A stretch of 64,000 bases of DNA from Ctena decussata (GCA_963989385.1 OZ022513.1:22013928-22077927); one strand, 5' to 3'. Counted from the first letter of the stretch, positions 24,001-35,018 are shown. Numbers and translations are program-made. Notes: a model not told the origin generated them from the letters alone.

Positions 24001-24236
24001 GAGCCGCGACGCAAGAAAACCAACAAAGTGGTTGTGCGCCCAGCGCAGACTCAGATCAGCCTGGACATCCGCCCAGTCTGATCAGAGTCTTCGCTGTCCG
24101 CATGGTAGTACTTTAGATTCTTCGCTACCATTTGAGCACTTAACGAAGAGTCTGATCAAACTGGGTGGAGGCCCAGGCTGATCTGAGTCTGCGCTGGGCG
24201 CACAGCCGCATTGTTGGTTTTGTCGTGTCGCGGCTC
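24001..24236. mobile_element. Palindromic MITE family 1, copy 12, in the LRR-2 3' flank
   Basis: Full-length copy lying 14 bp beyond the LRR-2 stop codon, so it is almost certainly within the LRR-2 3'UTR. Confidence 0.88.
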
Positions 24237-24250
24237 ATATGGTTAACATG

Positions 24251-25702
24251 CTATTGTGAATTACATGATGTCAATCCGCATGTAAAGTTTGCTTGTTTGT
24301 AATCTAGACAATTAGGGAGGCGGGTGTCGATGTACGTTGCTATCCCCTCTTTGATAGTCTCGCATTGCCCATTTATCTCAACCGTCGATGAATTTCGGCA
24401 TTGCTCCTTCCATTGTTTCAACCAGGTGATGTCGCACGTGCAGTCAATTTTCGAGTGTTCCAGATCCAAGCTCCTCAGTTCCTTCAGAGTTTGGAATGAA
24501 CGGGATATTTCTGTCAGAGAGGTGTTTTTGAGGTTAAAGTAAATCAGGTGGTTCAGTCCACACAGGGCATTATCGGAAATGTATTTTAACGGATTCTGAG
24601 ACAAAGAAAGAGTTTCAAGGTGGTTCAGATTACGAAGATCTGTACTTTCCAAACTTCTGATGTTATTTTCATCCAGATTCAAGCTAAGAAGAACCGTCAA
24701 GTCAGAAATGGCCCCAGGCACGCGCTTAAGGTTGCAATTGCGCAGGCTCAGTGTAGTAACGTTCGCGTTTTTCAAAAGTTTAATGGCCTCGTCGCTGACG
24801 AATTCTAAATTGTTTCCGTCAAGGACTAAGCTTTTTAACGATATTAGTTGCTGTATGACCTCGGGAAACACAGTAAGGCTGTCATATTTGAGACTTAAAA
24901 TCTTAAGTGTAGGAGCGATTCTGCCAAAGGGCGCAGCAATCATAGAATCGTCTCCAAACGGTGGCTCCAAGTTGTCCAGATGAAGTTCTTCAAGCCTTGT
25001 AAGACTGTTAATAGCCAGAGGAACAGCAGCGAGAGAAGCATGCTCAATTGTTAAGTTTCTGAGTGTGTGTTCAAATCCATAAAATGCATTGGCAGGAAAA
25101 TACGGAACGTTCGCTCCAGATACCGACAATTCTCTCAGCCGGCTGAGATGGTTTAAGCTTTTGGGCCAACTTGTCAAGGCCGTTCTGCTGCCGAAACGAA
25201 ATTTTATCAGAGTACTTCCAAGAGAGCGCATAACTGGATCTGTCAGTCCATCGATGCCGCGATGGTGGCCGAGACTTCGGTATCCAGGAATAGGATTTGA
25301 AGAGACATCCAGCGACTGTAATGATGACAGGTACTGAATAGCCTCTGGCAGACTTGTAAGTTTGTTATGTTCTAAATTAAGATTAATCAGACCGGTTTGA
25401 ATACCATTAAAAGCTGAAGAATGGATAAAGCTGATGTTGTTGTGATCAAGACGAATCGTCGAGACATTAATGGTTGAAAGGCTCACGAAGGCGTTTGCAC
25501 GAATCTGTGTTATCTCGTTATTTTCAAGCTCTAGGGTGTGGTATTTCTGTGTGGACTGGACAAACATTGGAACACTATTAAAATGCCTTTCCTTACAGTT
25601 GATAAGTCCATTCTTACAAGCACATGGATGGCCGGCTGGGCAGTTTGAAGCAAGTCCATGTGCAGGAGAGAACAAGTATGTCAGCACTAACAAACACACG
25701 CC
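24251..25702 (-). CDS. Secreted leucine-rich-repeat protein, paralog 2 (LRR-2), last exon
   Basis: The open frame encodes 483 residues plus stop, with no ATG at its 5' end. It begins directly after a TTTAAATTGCAG acceptor (AG at 25703-25704) in phase 0, so the initiator Met must come from an upstream exon not found here. The first 19 residues are a hydrophobic signal core. The N-cap cysteines (exon residues 21, 27, 29, 36) have exactly the LRR-1 spacing. About 14 LRRs follow, with the same two irregular long repeats as LRR-1. The C-cap begins DCTCDITWLK and includes GQCETIKEG. A short extra tail (NFTCGLTSCNSQ) adds two cysteines. Alignment by eye with LRR-1 is continuous from end to end, so they are ancient tandem paralogs. 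A soluble extracellular recognition or adhesion role is inferred. Confidence 0.88.
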   Translation of the reverse strand, partial: GVCLLVLTYLFSPAHGLASNCPAGHPCACKNGLINCKERHFNSVPMFVQSTQKYHTLELENNEITQIRANAFVSLSTINVSTIRLDHNNISFIHSSAFNGIQTGLINLNLEHNKLTSLPEAIQYLSSLQSLDVSSNPIPGYRSLGHHRGIDGLTDPVMRSLGSTLIKFRFGSRTALTSWPKSLNHLSRLRELSVSGANVPYFPANAFYGFEHTLRNLTIEHASLAAVPLAINSLTRLEELHLDNLEPPFGDDSMIAAPFGRIAPTLKILSLKYDSLTVFPEVIQQLISLKSLVLDGNNLEFVSDEAIKLLKNANVTTLSLRNCNLKRVPGAISDLTVLLSLNLDENNIRSLESTDLRNLNHLETLSLSQNPLKYISDNALCGLNHLIYFNLKNTSLTEISRSFQTLKELRSLDLEHSKIDCTCDITWLKQWKEQCRNSSTVEINGQCETIKEGIATYIDTRLPNCLDYKQANFTCGLTSCNSQ

Positions 25703-25974
25703 CTGCAATTTAAACCAATTCTAACAGTTGCCGTGTGAAATCAAAGAAACATATATAGTAAGTGGCCAATATTTCTTTTCCATGCAGGTCTGAAATTCTA
25801 CAAATTATTATTTTTACTCAATGCAACATAAAATGGTATGGTAAAATTGCTGAAGGAGATACTTTGCTGGCAACACAATACGCCTATGTCTTTTTTGAAC
25901 TTTTCTTTTAAAAAGTACACCATAGTTGATATGCGATTTTGATGTTAATCAGCAATTTGACTTTGTTTTCGAAA

Positions 25975-26074
25975 CAAACCACAGTGTTTGAGCCTTATTT
26001 ATGTGATAGCAAGGCTCTTAGTGGCAGACAAAAATTAAGGAGGCTTGCCGCTCAAAGCGGTTTGTGTCTGGCCT
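25975..26074. repeat. Imperfect inverted repeat upstream of LRR-2
   Basis: CAAACCACAGTGTTTGAG pairs loosely with CTCAAAGCGGTTTGTG; inner AAGGCTC/GAGGCTTG words also pair. Confidence 0.45.
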
Positions 26075-26113
26075 GATTCACTAGGGTTACTCGTACGAAT
26101 TCTATTTAAAAAT

Positions 26114-26979
26114 CAAAATTTGATTTCCAGCTTTCATCGTGTGATGAAGCCAGTGGGAGGAGCTAAAATTCCATGAAGCGCCAAGCGCTTCTTGTAGAAT
26201 TTTAGCGACTACTACTGGCTTCTTCACACAATGACCGCTGAAAAACAAATTATTTTTCTTATATTTATACCTTCTTTTTAGACCCTTTCTGTGCCGTTTT
26301 CGTATTAATTTACTAAAGAATATGCAGAATATGGGTCGAAGAAAAGTAAGTAACGACGTGTCCGGACATGACGTTAAAAAGCCGTCACCAGGCCGTTGCG
26401 TCTAGCAAACGTCACATGGAGCAATCAAGACGTTTGTTTACTTAAGACGTCGCTTGACAAAAACGTCACATGATCAACAATCGTTCATCGGTGTATGAAG
26501 CGTGTTGCTCTAAAAGGTTTATCTATGGGGAGTCAGTGGTAAGTGTAATTATTACGAATTAACATTTGAATTTTCAGCGTTCATCGTCTGATGGAGCAAG
26601 TGAGCGGAGCCAAAATTCCATGAAGGGCGAAGAATTTTAGCGATGACCACTGGCTTCTTCACACGATGAACGCTGAAAAATTAAATTTTAATTCCTATAT
26701 TTACACTTTATTTTAGACCCTTTCTGTGCCGTTTTTGTGGCAATTTAGTGTAGAATATACAAAATAAGGGTCAAAGAAAAGTTAGTAACGACGTATTCGT
26801 CCATAACGTTTAACAGCCGTGGTCATGACGTGGCGTCAGTAGAACGTTACGTGGACCAATCAAGACGTTTGTTTACCTTTGACGTTGCTTGACGACACGT
26901 CACATCATCAACAGTCGGTCATCGATGTGTGAAGCTATTTGGTCTAAAGGTTTACCTATGGGAAGTCAGTGGCAAGTGT
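26114..26979. repeat. Diverged tandem duplication, two units about 448 bp apart
   Basis: Units 26114-26547 and 26562-26979 share order: a hairpin (TTCATCGTGTGATGAAGCCA ... GGCTTCTTCACAC), TAGACCCTTTCTGTGCCGTT, AAGTTAGTAACGACGT-like text, GTTTGTTTAC and GGGAGTCAGTGG. Short TGATGAAGC/TGTATGAAGC words at each end suggest each unit is itself foldback. Confidence 0.7.
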
Positions 26980-27291
26980 TAAAATTTCTTTTTGAGTAAA
27001 GTTTTGTCGGTTACGCAGATATATGTGAAGGATCTCTTTATCAATGAAAGCCAACAGAGTATCACAAAAGGTGTTTACCTTTATAAAACGTACGGAAAAA
27101 AACATCAACAACAACAGAAAATGGAAGTGCACCTATACACAGTTATTTACACTTCTTGTTTTTTTCACCCGAATTATGGGTCTTGTCAAAATGGCAGCTA
27201 AAATGGAATCTCAGTTTGAAGATGACCAAAATGTTAACTGAGACTGACTTTTGTCAAGAACTGCTGTAGACATTCTGATTAAAAAGTAAAC

Positions 27292-27482
27292 GAGCCGTGA
27301 TATGAGAAAAACCAAAAAATTGGTTGTGCGCCAAGTGCAGACTCAGATCAGTCTGGGTATCCGCCCAGTCCGCTCAGACTCTTTGCTAAGCGCTTAAAAG
27401 GAAGCTAAGAACCTAATCTACCTGCATGCGAACAGCAAAGACTCTGATCAGACTGGGCGGGTGCTTTCTTGTGTCGCGGCTC
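27292..27482. mobile_element. Palindromic MITE family 1, copy 13, shortened
   Basis: The left arm is complete (GAGCCGTGATATGAG). The right arm lost about 45 bp between GGGCGGGTGC and TTTCTTGTGTCGCGGCTC. Confidence 0.82.
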
Positions 27483-27599
27483 ATTAATGAATGAATAACG
27501 GAAACAAAAGCAAAATCTGCAACATGTGGACTTTGAATATGATCACGTGGTATGGTTAATATTAGAAAAGATGGATCGATGACACGCTAAGGTAGCGGT

Positions 27600-27741
27600 C
27601 CGAACTCAAATCTCTCTGGAAAAGAGATATTGTCGACCGTAAAAGTGGATACATGTACATTGCACACAGCGTTTCAATATTGCCCTTACATCGGCTCTAT
27701 ATGACTTCAATATTGTTTAAAAGACCGTAAAAGTGGAAGAC
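27600..27741 (+). mobile_element. SINE-1 remnant
   Basis: Shares TTGCACACAGCGTTTCAATA, ATGACTTCAATATTGTTTAAA and GACCGTAAAAGTGGAAGAC with SINE-1; the head is degraded. Confidence 0.45.
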
Positions 27742-28005
27742 TTAGGCCCGATTTCACGTCGCATTTAAAACGCATATTAAGCCTTATTTGGCTGTTTTAC
27801 CACAGGTAAAATACAAAAGGCATTTCACGTGCGTCAACTAATTTAAAATACATACTAAACGGTGTTCCAACTTAGTACGCCGTTATCGGAGAACTAACTT
27901 TTTGTAAACACATTTCAGTCAAAATATGAAGACAATGACTATACAAAAATTATATATATATTCCAATAAAACCTATCATATCAACACCAGTCATAATACT
28001 ATCCA

Positions 28006-28257
28006 TACCAGTCCGTTTGAATGCAATCATTTGAACTGCCCATGCCAGACCGCTGATCGGACTGGCATTGCGTGTATGACGGATTGTTTTTAAAGCTAAC
28101 TGGCATGGATCGTATGGCAACATAATATGATCCATACCAGACTGTTTAAGATCAATCATTTGAACGCCCAGGCCAGTCCTCTGATCGGACTGACATTGAG
28201 CGTATAAAGAATTGCTCTAAAATATAACTGGCATGGATCGTATCGCTACTGATGAGT
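28006..28257. repeat. Two-unit tandem repeat of about 127 bp
   Basis: Both units read CCATACCAG, TCAATCATTTGAAC-like, CTGATCGGACTG and ACTGGCATGGATCGTAT in order. They differ at many positions. Confidence 0.75.
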
Positions 28258-28493
28258 GGAACTGTTATTTGTTTATTTTTTATTTTTTTTTTTGAAATGG
28301 GGTGCGGGGGTAGGGCCTCAATGATGCTGCAGATTTTGATTCTTTAACGAAAAGGATAACGCCCTTCACGGTCGATAGATAAACAGATACAGCTGAAGAG
28401 GTCACAAGGTCATAATGCAACCCCGCTCCAGCAACTGTTGGTACCATGAGTATTTTTCTTTGGCTATGGGGTAGTTTCCTCCTGACGGGCATT

Positions 28494-28856
28494 CAGCCCC
28501 GGATCTAGGGGGTGGGCTTGGGGCTTCAGCCCCGCCATCTGGGCCTCTGTGTTGTGCATTTGTCGGCATCCAGATAATAATGAGTATCTGATGACACTTT
28601 GAGATAATTTATTCATGTGGCTAGATTAAAATATATGTTGTGATATCTCATTAGAATCGCCTCACCGAGGCGATTCTAATGAGATATCACAACATATATT
28701 TCAAGGTAAAAATGTCATCAAAAATTCTCATCAATTGATCCGTAATTATGCGATATATTTTAAAGCCCCTCCCCCCACATGCATACATCTCGGAAACTCC
28801 CAGCCCACCAGTTATCCAGAGCCCCACCAGTATGCGGTGGTCTGGATCCGAGCCTG
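28494..28856. mobile_element. Hairpin-core element, copy A
   Basis: TIRs AGCCCCGGATCTAG and TCTGGATCCGAGCCT. The core hairpin at 28629-28702 (AATATATGTTGTGATATCTC ... ) has long perfect arms. Copy B lies at 57571 in the opposite orientation. Confidence 0.75.
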
Positions 28857-30348
28857 GGCATTAGTGCCTTAACAGCAAAAATTATTTGTCTAGAAAGCGT
28901 GCTTACAAAACCCTTTCAAAAATCCTTTAAGTGATTTTACAGATATTTTGTTTACAAGATTTCCCAGATCGGAAGGGGGGCATAACACAACACAGTAAGA
29001 CATAACTCAAAAACTTATTTGGACATTTACAGTTTGAACTGCTAACGTGTACCCAAACTTCCAAACCTGAGCAGTTTCTTCAAATATTTTTTTCACAATC
29101 TTATTCCTGAAGTTGAAAGAAAGAGAATAACCCAACTAGTTAAAATACACTCAAATAAGTCAGATCATCTGTATCTTGATTTGTATTTGTATGTCAAATA
29201 TATGATACACTGAGGAAATGCTTATGTCAGAATCTGAATAACAAACCCGGGGCCAAAAACAATGGTCTGCTTATTCTAATTCCATTCAAAAATCAAGATC
29301 CTAGCATAAGCCGCTGTTAATTTCACAGCTGCCCACAAAACATTGTGGACGGACAGGCAGACAGATGGACAGACGGTCGGGTCCAAACCATTTTGTTTTT
29401 TCAAAATAAATCCATTTATTTTTTTCTATTTTCTGCTAATATACGTTTTACCTATATCATTGACTAATTCAGCATGTGAAATCGGAATAAAATAGTACAC
29501 GTACTAAGTTAGTATACATATTAGTTAGGCGGTGACTAGCGTTAGTCATTGACTAAATTAACTCGTTGACGTGAAATCGGGCCTTAGAGTAATCTACTGT
29601 ACTTATCTTGCCAGTTTACGCATGCACTGAAGTGGAAATCAGTCTTGCCAATCAGTGTTGCCACAGGCAAGACTGAGTTTATCACAGCCCATGCGTAATC
29701 TTGTGGTTCATAGATGTATAAGAAAAGATAATCTTACCACGATAATCTTCATTTTCAGTTCAACCTGAAACAAATAACATCCATCCTTTCAAGGTCTTTA
29801 ATATTCAGGGCTGGGTTGCATAAAAGTCCATTAACTTAAGCTGCCATTAAAATTTAAGTTGGACTTAAAATCTTAATTCTCCGTTAGTTAAGTTGGCCTT
29901 AAGTTATTGTTGCATAAAACGTTGTTAATGCCAGCTTAACTAATGACGACTTAAGCTGGCATTAACTCCAAATTGCACGCACCTTCCTGTTGCAAATTGG
30001 ACACGACGGTAACTGTAATGAAAGAAAAAAGGGGAAAAAACAAAGAAATATTCGAAAATTCAGAGAGTTCGGTTTGCGGAAAGTAATATGAAAGCTACGA
30101 TGAGTGTCCATACAGCATGATCCCAGTCTCCATGGGTCAATTCACTTGATTTAGACCACTGTCCAAGGGGGAAAAACGTAGAAATATGAATCCGTCTTAA
30201 TTGATAGATCTACTTGGTCTATTTTCACTTAAAATGTTGTTTTTACGCAGCTTTGAACTAAACCGTCATTTCAGTGACGTCACAATGACGATTCGGCACG
30301 CGCCCATTAAGGCAGTTGACTAAGCGAATAATATGGCAGAGTTCACAT

Positions 30349-30882
30349 TCACACCGTACAACCGGCTGAAGTGAAGCCAGATGACTACAGAGATAACAGA
30401 TGGGCGAAATCGAAAGTAGGATTTCAGCAGGTGAGATAAAGTTGCTGGTAAAAACAGACAATAAAATCCTGGAAGAGTTTAGCCTCATATGGAAGTTGCA
30501 CAGTGCCTGTAGATTCTACAGTACCAGTCTGGGTGGCTTTCTTACACAGATAAGGCTATGGCAGTGCTTGAAAGGGGAACATCTTCAGAAAAAAGCACAA
30601 AGTCTGCATTTCGGCTCCCATTAAACGAATCTGAGATAGTGCCTAATCTGTTTGCTTGCGAACAATAAAACCTCAGTTAATTAGCAATATTTCTACCAAT
30701 TTTTGATGCACAGTTTAGTTTTATAATGAAAATACACGCTTTCAAAGAGGGTGGGTAGCGAAAAAACGGTTGCCTTTGTCAACAGATGCACTTTTAGGTG
30801 GCTAGCTGGGATGGCAGATCGGTTTGTATGGAAATGGCTTACATTGATGGCAGGTATCAATATATAAGTATGTGTCTTTAAA
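30349..30882 (+). repeat. Left arm of a 534-bp inverted duplication
   Basis: Nearly continuous match to the complement of 32131-32664, from ACACCGTACAACCGGCTGAAG to TATAAGTATGTGTCTTTAAA. Both arms are 534 bp and look about 85-90% alike by eye. Confidence 0.85.
30522..30668 (+). pseudogene. Coding-like exon in the left arm
   Basis: After a TAGATTCTACAG acceptor-like site, 48 codons read YQSGWLSYTDKAMAVLE ... KSAFRLPLNESEIVPNLF, then TAA. The right arm encodes a clearly related 52-codon version in the same frame. Most differences keep residue type, which suggests the source was a protein-coding exon. I do not recognise the family. Whether it is transcribed is unknown. Confidence 0.35.
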
Positions 30883-31010
30883 CTGATTATGACTGTGACT
30901 TCGGCGTGAAATCATGAAGGAAGATGCATGCTTGTCCACTAGAATGCATATTGTTGCATTTAATAGCTTTACATCTCTCAGTAAATTTTGTTTAATAACC
31001 TTCCATGCTG

Positions 31011-31068
31011 GTTTAAGTTAACCCCGAGGATACATTTTGATGGATTAAACTCGAGGTTAGCTTAAACT
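31011..31068. repeat. Inverted repeat in the spacer
   Basis: GTTTAAGTTAACCCCGAG pairs with CTCGAGGTTAGCTTAAAC. Confidence 0.6.
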
Positions 31069-31374
31069 TGCTTTGAGCTGTCGGCCCATGCTGTTTACAC
31101 CCTATCTGGTTAGTTATGCTCGGAATGAATATTTCTGTTGATTGTGTTTTTCCGGGACAACTTTGTTGCCTGTCTACACTACATGTCATGGCAAAATGTT
31201 CTTTATTTTCATGTTTGTCTAGTTTGTGTATGCATCTCCTCGAATTCTGTACAGCACGGATATATATGACTGTTAACTAAGGCGTTTCCTTGGTATCTAC
31301 ATTTTTATTTTATGAGAAGGCTGGGGGAACACGTGATTTCTGTTTTGACACGCTGTCGGAAAAAATGGTGATGC

Positions 31375-31800
31375 TGTGAGTGAATCTTGTTTCAGGTAAA
31401 GGGGGGAGGGGGGGGGGGGTTGGTTGGCAGCGGAGTGCTTGCTGGTCAGCTTGTTACTGAACATTGAACCAAAAAAGATGAGAAAGGGTATGTTCTTTCT
31501 TTTTACGTGAGCTGTGCGCAGCGCTGACATCGTTTAGGGTCAGAGAAACGGTAGTTTAGTTGGAAAAGGCATGTTTTCACTACTCTGGCGCAAAATCCTG
31601 TGATTGATTAGAGTCATATTACATAACAGGATTTCATTCAAACGAACATACTAGTAAAAGGCTACTTTTAACGGTACCACAGTTAAAAAGGTAGTTTTGG
31701 TATATGAGGATGAAATGGCTATTTCGCAATCCCTTATTCAAGTATCGGTACCAAGCTGACCAGCAAGCCCCCCCCCCCCCCACCCCACACACACACACCT
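31375..31800. repeat. G-rich and C-rich tracts with inverted GCTTGCTGGTCAGCTTG
   Basis: GCTTGCTGGTCAGCTTG at 31437 recurs inverted near 31754. A G/A tract (31400-31420) and a C/CA tract (31768-31800) lie at matching positions, so this is another nested foldback structure. Confidence 0.5.
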
Positions 31801-32130
31801 CTGCAAACGCTCTCACACACACCCCTCTGCAAACGCTCACACACAGAGAGACAAACTTGCTTCGGCGGCCTATAAAACTATGAAACAACAACAAAAAAAA
31901 AAAAACAAAAAAAATAACAAGAAATTTGTTTCAAAATGAGAAACAAATACAACGAAAAGATACACAGGCCAACCACCGTTCGTATAGTTCTGCGTTCACC
32001 TCTTTCTGACAATATAGTATTTCTTCCACGAATGCATAACCGTATTCCTTTGACATCTAGAAAAATACTTTTTACGAGTTCTTGAGGTGATTTTATGCTA
32101 TTGACACAACCAAAACTTTAAAAATGCGAT

Positions 32131-32664
32131 TTTAAGGACACATACTTATATATTGATACCTGCCATCAATGTAAGCCATTTCCATACAAACCGATCTGTC
32201 ATCCCAGCTATCCACCTAAAATTGCATCTGTTGACAAAGGCAACCATTTTTTCGCTACCCACCCTCTTTGAAAGCGTGTATTTTCATTATAAAACCAAAT
32301 TGTGCATCAAAAATTGGCAGAAATATTGCTGACTAACTGAAGTTTTGTTGCACGTAAGCAACCAGATTGGGCAGTATCTCAGATTCGTTTACTGGGAGCT
32401 GAAATGCAGATTTTGTGTTGTTTTCTAAAAATGTTGCCCATTCAAGACCTGCCATAGCCTTATCTGTGTAAGAAAGCCACCCAAACTCATACTGTAGAAT
32501 CTACAGGAACTGAGCAACTTCCATATGAGGCTAAACTCTTCCAGGATTTTATTGTCTGTTTTTACCAGCAACTTTATCTTACCTGGTAAAAACCTACTTT
32601 CACTTTTGGTGATCTGCTATCTCTTCAGCCATCTGGCATCACTTCAGCCGGTTGTACGGTGTGA
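32131..32664 (-). repeat. Right arm of the 534-bp inverted duplication
   Basis: Complement of 30349-30882, from TTTAAGGACACATACTTATA to GTTGTACGGTGTGA. The arms are separated by a 1.25-kb spacer. Confidence 0.85.
32333..32491 (-). pseudogene. Coding-like exon in the right arm
   Basis: Counterpart of 30522-30668: YEFGWLSYTDKAMAGLEWAT ... SAFQLPVNESEILPNLVAYV, then TAG. It is preceded by the same TAGATTCTACAG. The reading is slightly longer and looks less damaged than the left-arm version. Confidence 0.4.
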
Positions 32665-32738
32665 CATTAAATGGTACAAATCTGTGTACAAGTTAGATTT
32701 ACTAAAGTCTGCGATAGCTAGTCTGTTGTATGATAGTG

Positions 32739-32947
32739 TTGGTTGTGCGCCCAGCGCAGACGCAAATCAATCTTGGATTCCGCCCAGTCTGATCAGAGTC
32801 TTCGCTGTCCGCATGGGGGTAGCTTAGATCCTTCGCTACCATTTGAGCACTTAACGAAGAGTCTGATCAAACTGGATGGAAGCCCAGGCTGACCTGAGTC
32901 TGTGCTGGGCGCACAACCACATGGTTGGTTTTGTCGTGTCGCGGCTC
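32739..32947. mobile_element. Palindromic MITE family 1, copy 14, left end missing
   Basis: Begins at GTTGGTTGTGCGCCCAGC without the GAGCCGCGACACGA terminus; the right end is complete. It lies in the 9-kb composite, just outside the 534-bp inverted duplication. Confidence 0.82.
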
Positions 32948-32971
32948 AAATGAGGTTATCATCCGTATGCG

Positions 32972-33205
32972 CAGCTGCGTCACGACAAAACCAACAAAGT
33001 GGCAAGTCCATCAAAGACTTAGATCAGCCTGGGAACCCGCGTAGTCTGATCAGAGTATCTGCTGTGCACTAAAAGGGAAGCCAAGGGTCTAAGCTAGCTT
33101 CATGCGGATAGCACAGACTCTGATCAGTCTTGGCGAATACACAGGCTGATCTGAGTCTTCGCTGGGCACATATGCCCTTTTGTTGGGTTTGTCATGTCGT
33201 GGCTC
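32972..33205. mobile_element. Palindromic MITE family 1, copy 15, subfamily B
   Basis: Begins 25 bp after copy 14, with CAGCTGCGTCACGACAAAAC at the left and GTCATGTCGTGGCTC at the right. The AAGTGGCAAGTCCATCAAAG sub-terminus marks subfamily B. Confidence 0.8.
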
Positions 33206-34317
33206 ATATGATTTCGTATAGTGCGCTTGCGCATCTGCTCGATCTCGTTAGAGACGGCGCTATTCATGCATTTGCTTTTATGATGCTAAAACAAGAAAAC
33301 TTTGCCCTTAACCATTTCACTGTTCTGCCTTTGACTTGGCGCTGATGACCCAAACCACTAGGACAGAATTCCCGAACAAACAAACCAGACAAAGATCAAA
33401 CTACTCCGAATGCATGGGGGTAGTATGACCAGGATCTGCTGTGGTTTCCTACTGAGTGACGCGGATTTTACGTCCCATCTACACACACACATCATCTGGC
33501 AATGGGACTGTGGTTTAGAGAATTATTCGAAAGACCGGTGACGCGAGGAATCAAATTTGCGAACTGTGTATCGGTAGTCATGCGCGCAAACCACTACTCC
33601 TATCTCCTAGCAGTGAACTTTTACTCTGCTTATACATGTAGTAACTAGTTATATAGCATTTCAATATCGTATATATTCGAATATTTTCAATCCTCGCCAG
33701 TCATGACACAATTACGCCATATTTCTTTTCTTTTGCGGGGAAATTATTTATACTGACGAAATTTGTCAAACCTTTGTTTATACCGTAAACAGTTTGTTTC
33801 TGACGACATTTTGACTTGGGTGTCTACCTTTCATTGTCACCTTTTGCCAAGCACAGGCCACTCCGGATGGATGTAACAACCAATTTTAGTACCTCTCGGA
33901 GGTACCTATGAAAGTTTACTAGGCGTGGTTAAGCAGGCCTATGAAAAGACGTTAGTCTGTACAGAAAAAATAGTACCCATGATTATTATTTCAAAAACAT
34001 ATATACAACTATATGTTTTAGTTTAGATTCATAAACGGTTTCAATTCAAATAGCATTTTTTCATTACTTGCTCCTGCTGGCAGGGTATATATACTCGTAT
34101 GCTACTACATGTATTCTAAAACTAACACTGACTTGTCAGAGTGGCATGGATCTTGGCGGAATTTGGCCTCCATTGACCCATTTATGCCCAGTGGACTAGA
34201 CCTCTTATTCTATCTTTACCAAATGAGTATGTTCATTTGACAGTTAAGGGTTTTCCCAGGTTCAGTTTATTTTTATCATTTTTACTTAATGCTAAAGAGT
34301 AATACCCATTTGACTTA

Positions 34318-34384
34318 AGCATCGAACCTGCGATCTCTGTTTTGGTAGTCTTCCGCCTTGTCCTCTATACTACGGCCGCCTCTA
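34318..34384 (-). mobile_element. tRNA-like SINE head, degraded
   Basis: Minus strand: GCGGCCGTAGTATAGAGGAC followed by GATCGCAGGTTCGATG, a pol III A/B box arrangement. Confidence 0.45.
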
Positions 34385-34416
34385 CACGAGAGAGAGAAAA
34401 AAGACAGAGACGGAAA

Positions 34417-34519
34417 GACGTCGAAATGACGTCAACGTGACGTCATCTCGACTTCCTGCAGGTATTGCAACACGACGTCGAAATGACGTCACGTCGCATT
34501 GGCGTCATGTGTCTGCTGG
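34417..34519. mobile_element. CRE-like MITE, left end truncated
   Basis: Contains GACGTCGAAATGACGTCA twice and ends GGCGTCATGTGTCTGCTGG. The left terminus is replaced by AG-rich DNA. Confidence 0.55.
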
Positions 34520-34600
34520 AACTGGCCAAACTTCACAGAGAGAGAGAGAGAGACAGAGACAGACAGAGAGACAGACAGACAGACAGACAAACAGCGAGGG
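34520..34600. repeat. (AG)n/(ACAG)n tract
   Basis: GAGAGAGAGAGAGACAGAGAC then GACAGACAGACAGACAGAC, directly after the truncated CRE-like MITE. Confidence 0.85.
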
Positions 34601-34906
34601 AGACAAGCACTTTCATTTACGTAATAATTTAGGGCTGGTCGCAAAATATGTTCCTCCCAATAAGGGTTCAAAGGACTTTCAAAAAATACATGAATTTCAT
34701 ACAACAAGGGGGAGAAATACAGTATCACTTGTTTTCATGATCAGAATGAAATTTCAATGTCCAGATGGGCTATGGGTTTTAAATCAGAGAATGGTATGGC
34801 AGCGAAAGGAGGGGGCTTGGCTCCGCTTTTCCTATGCTTTACCCAAGATACAATGGGTCTCTGACCCCGGCTGCCCCTACGCAGACGACGAGAAGCTTTA
34901 CCTTTA

Positions 34907-35018
34907 CCCAGCAGGCACACACCATTGAATCAACATTGAATCAACCTTGATTCAACATGATGACGTTGAATTAAGGTTGAATCAAAGTTTATTTAATGTT
35001 ATTTTCCCAATGGGTACC
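34907..35018. repeat. Related CCCAGCAGGCACAC repeat with ATTGAATCAAC units
   Basis: Begins CCCAGCAGGCACACACCA and continues with alternating ATTGAATCAAC and GTTGAATCAAG motifs, ending near CCCAATGGG. The outer motif matches the CRE-like family; the inner motif differs. Confidence 0.45.

Larger units (their letters stand above)
27742..29587. mobile_element. 1.85-kb element with AGGCCCGATTTCACGTC termini
   Basis: The 17-bp TIR AGGCCCGATTTCACGTC is repeated inverted at 29570-29586, with more TTTCAC words just inside both ends. It carries a 127-bp tandem repeat and a nested element. No transposase ORF. A SINE-1 remnant abuts its left edge. Confidence 0.6.

Noticed and set aside
8446..24181. Recurring short ORFs with LGIRPV, SDQTGR, AQSDQSLRCPH-like peptides
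   Set aside because: They are translations of the palindromic MITE and appear wherever a copy lies.
30258..32827. Matching ORFs MRLNSSRILLSVFTSNFI in both arms as a gene
   Set aside because: They are the antisense of the better-conserved frame, and both run into unrelated sequence and MITE copy 14 after the duplicated part.
34437..34928. 163-codon open frame, among the longest outside the LRR exons
   Set aside because: It runs through the CRE-like MITE, an (AG)/(ACAG) tract and the start of another repeat. The translation is low-complexity (RERERQRQTERQTDRQT) and has no domain.
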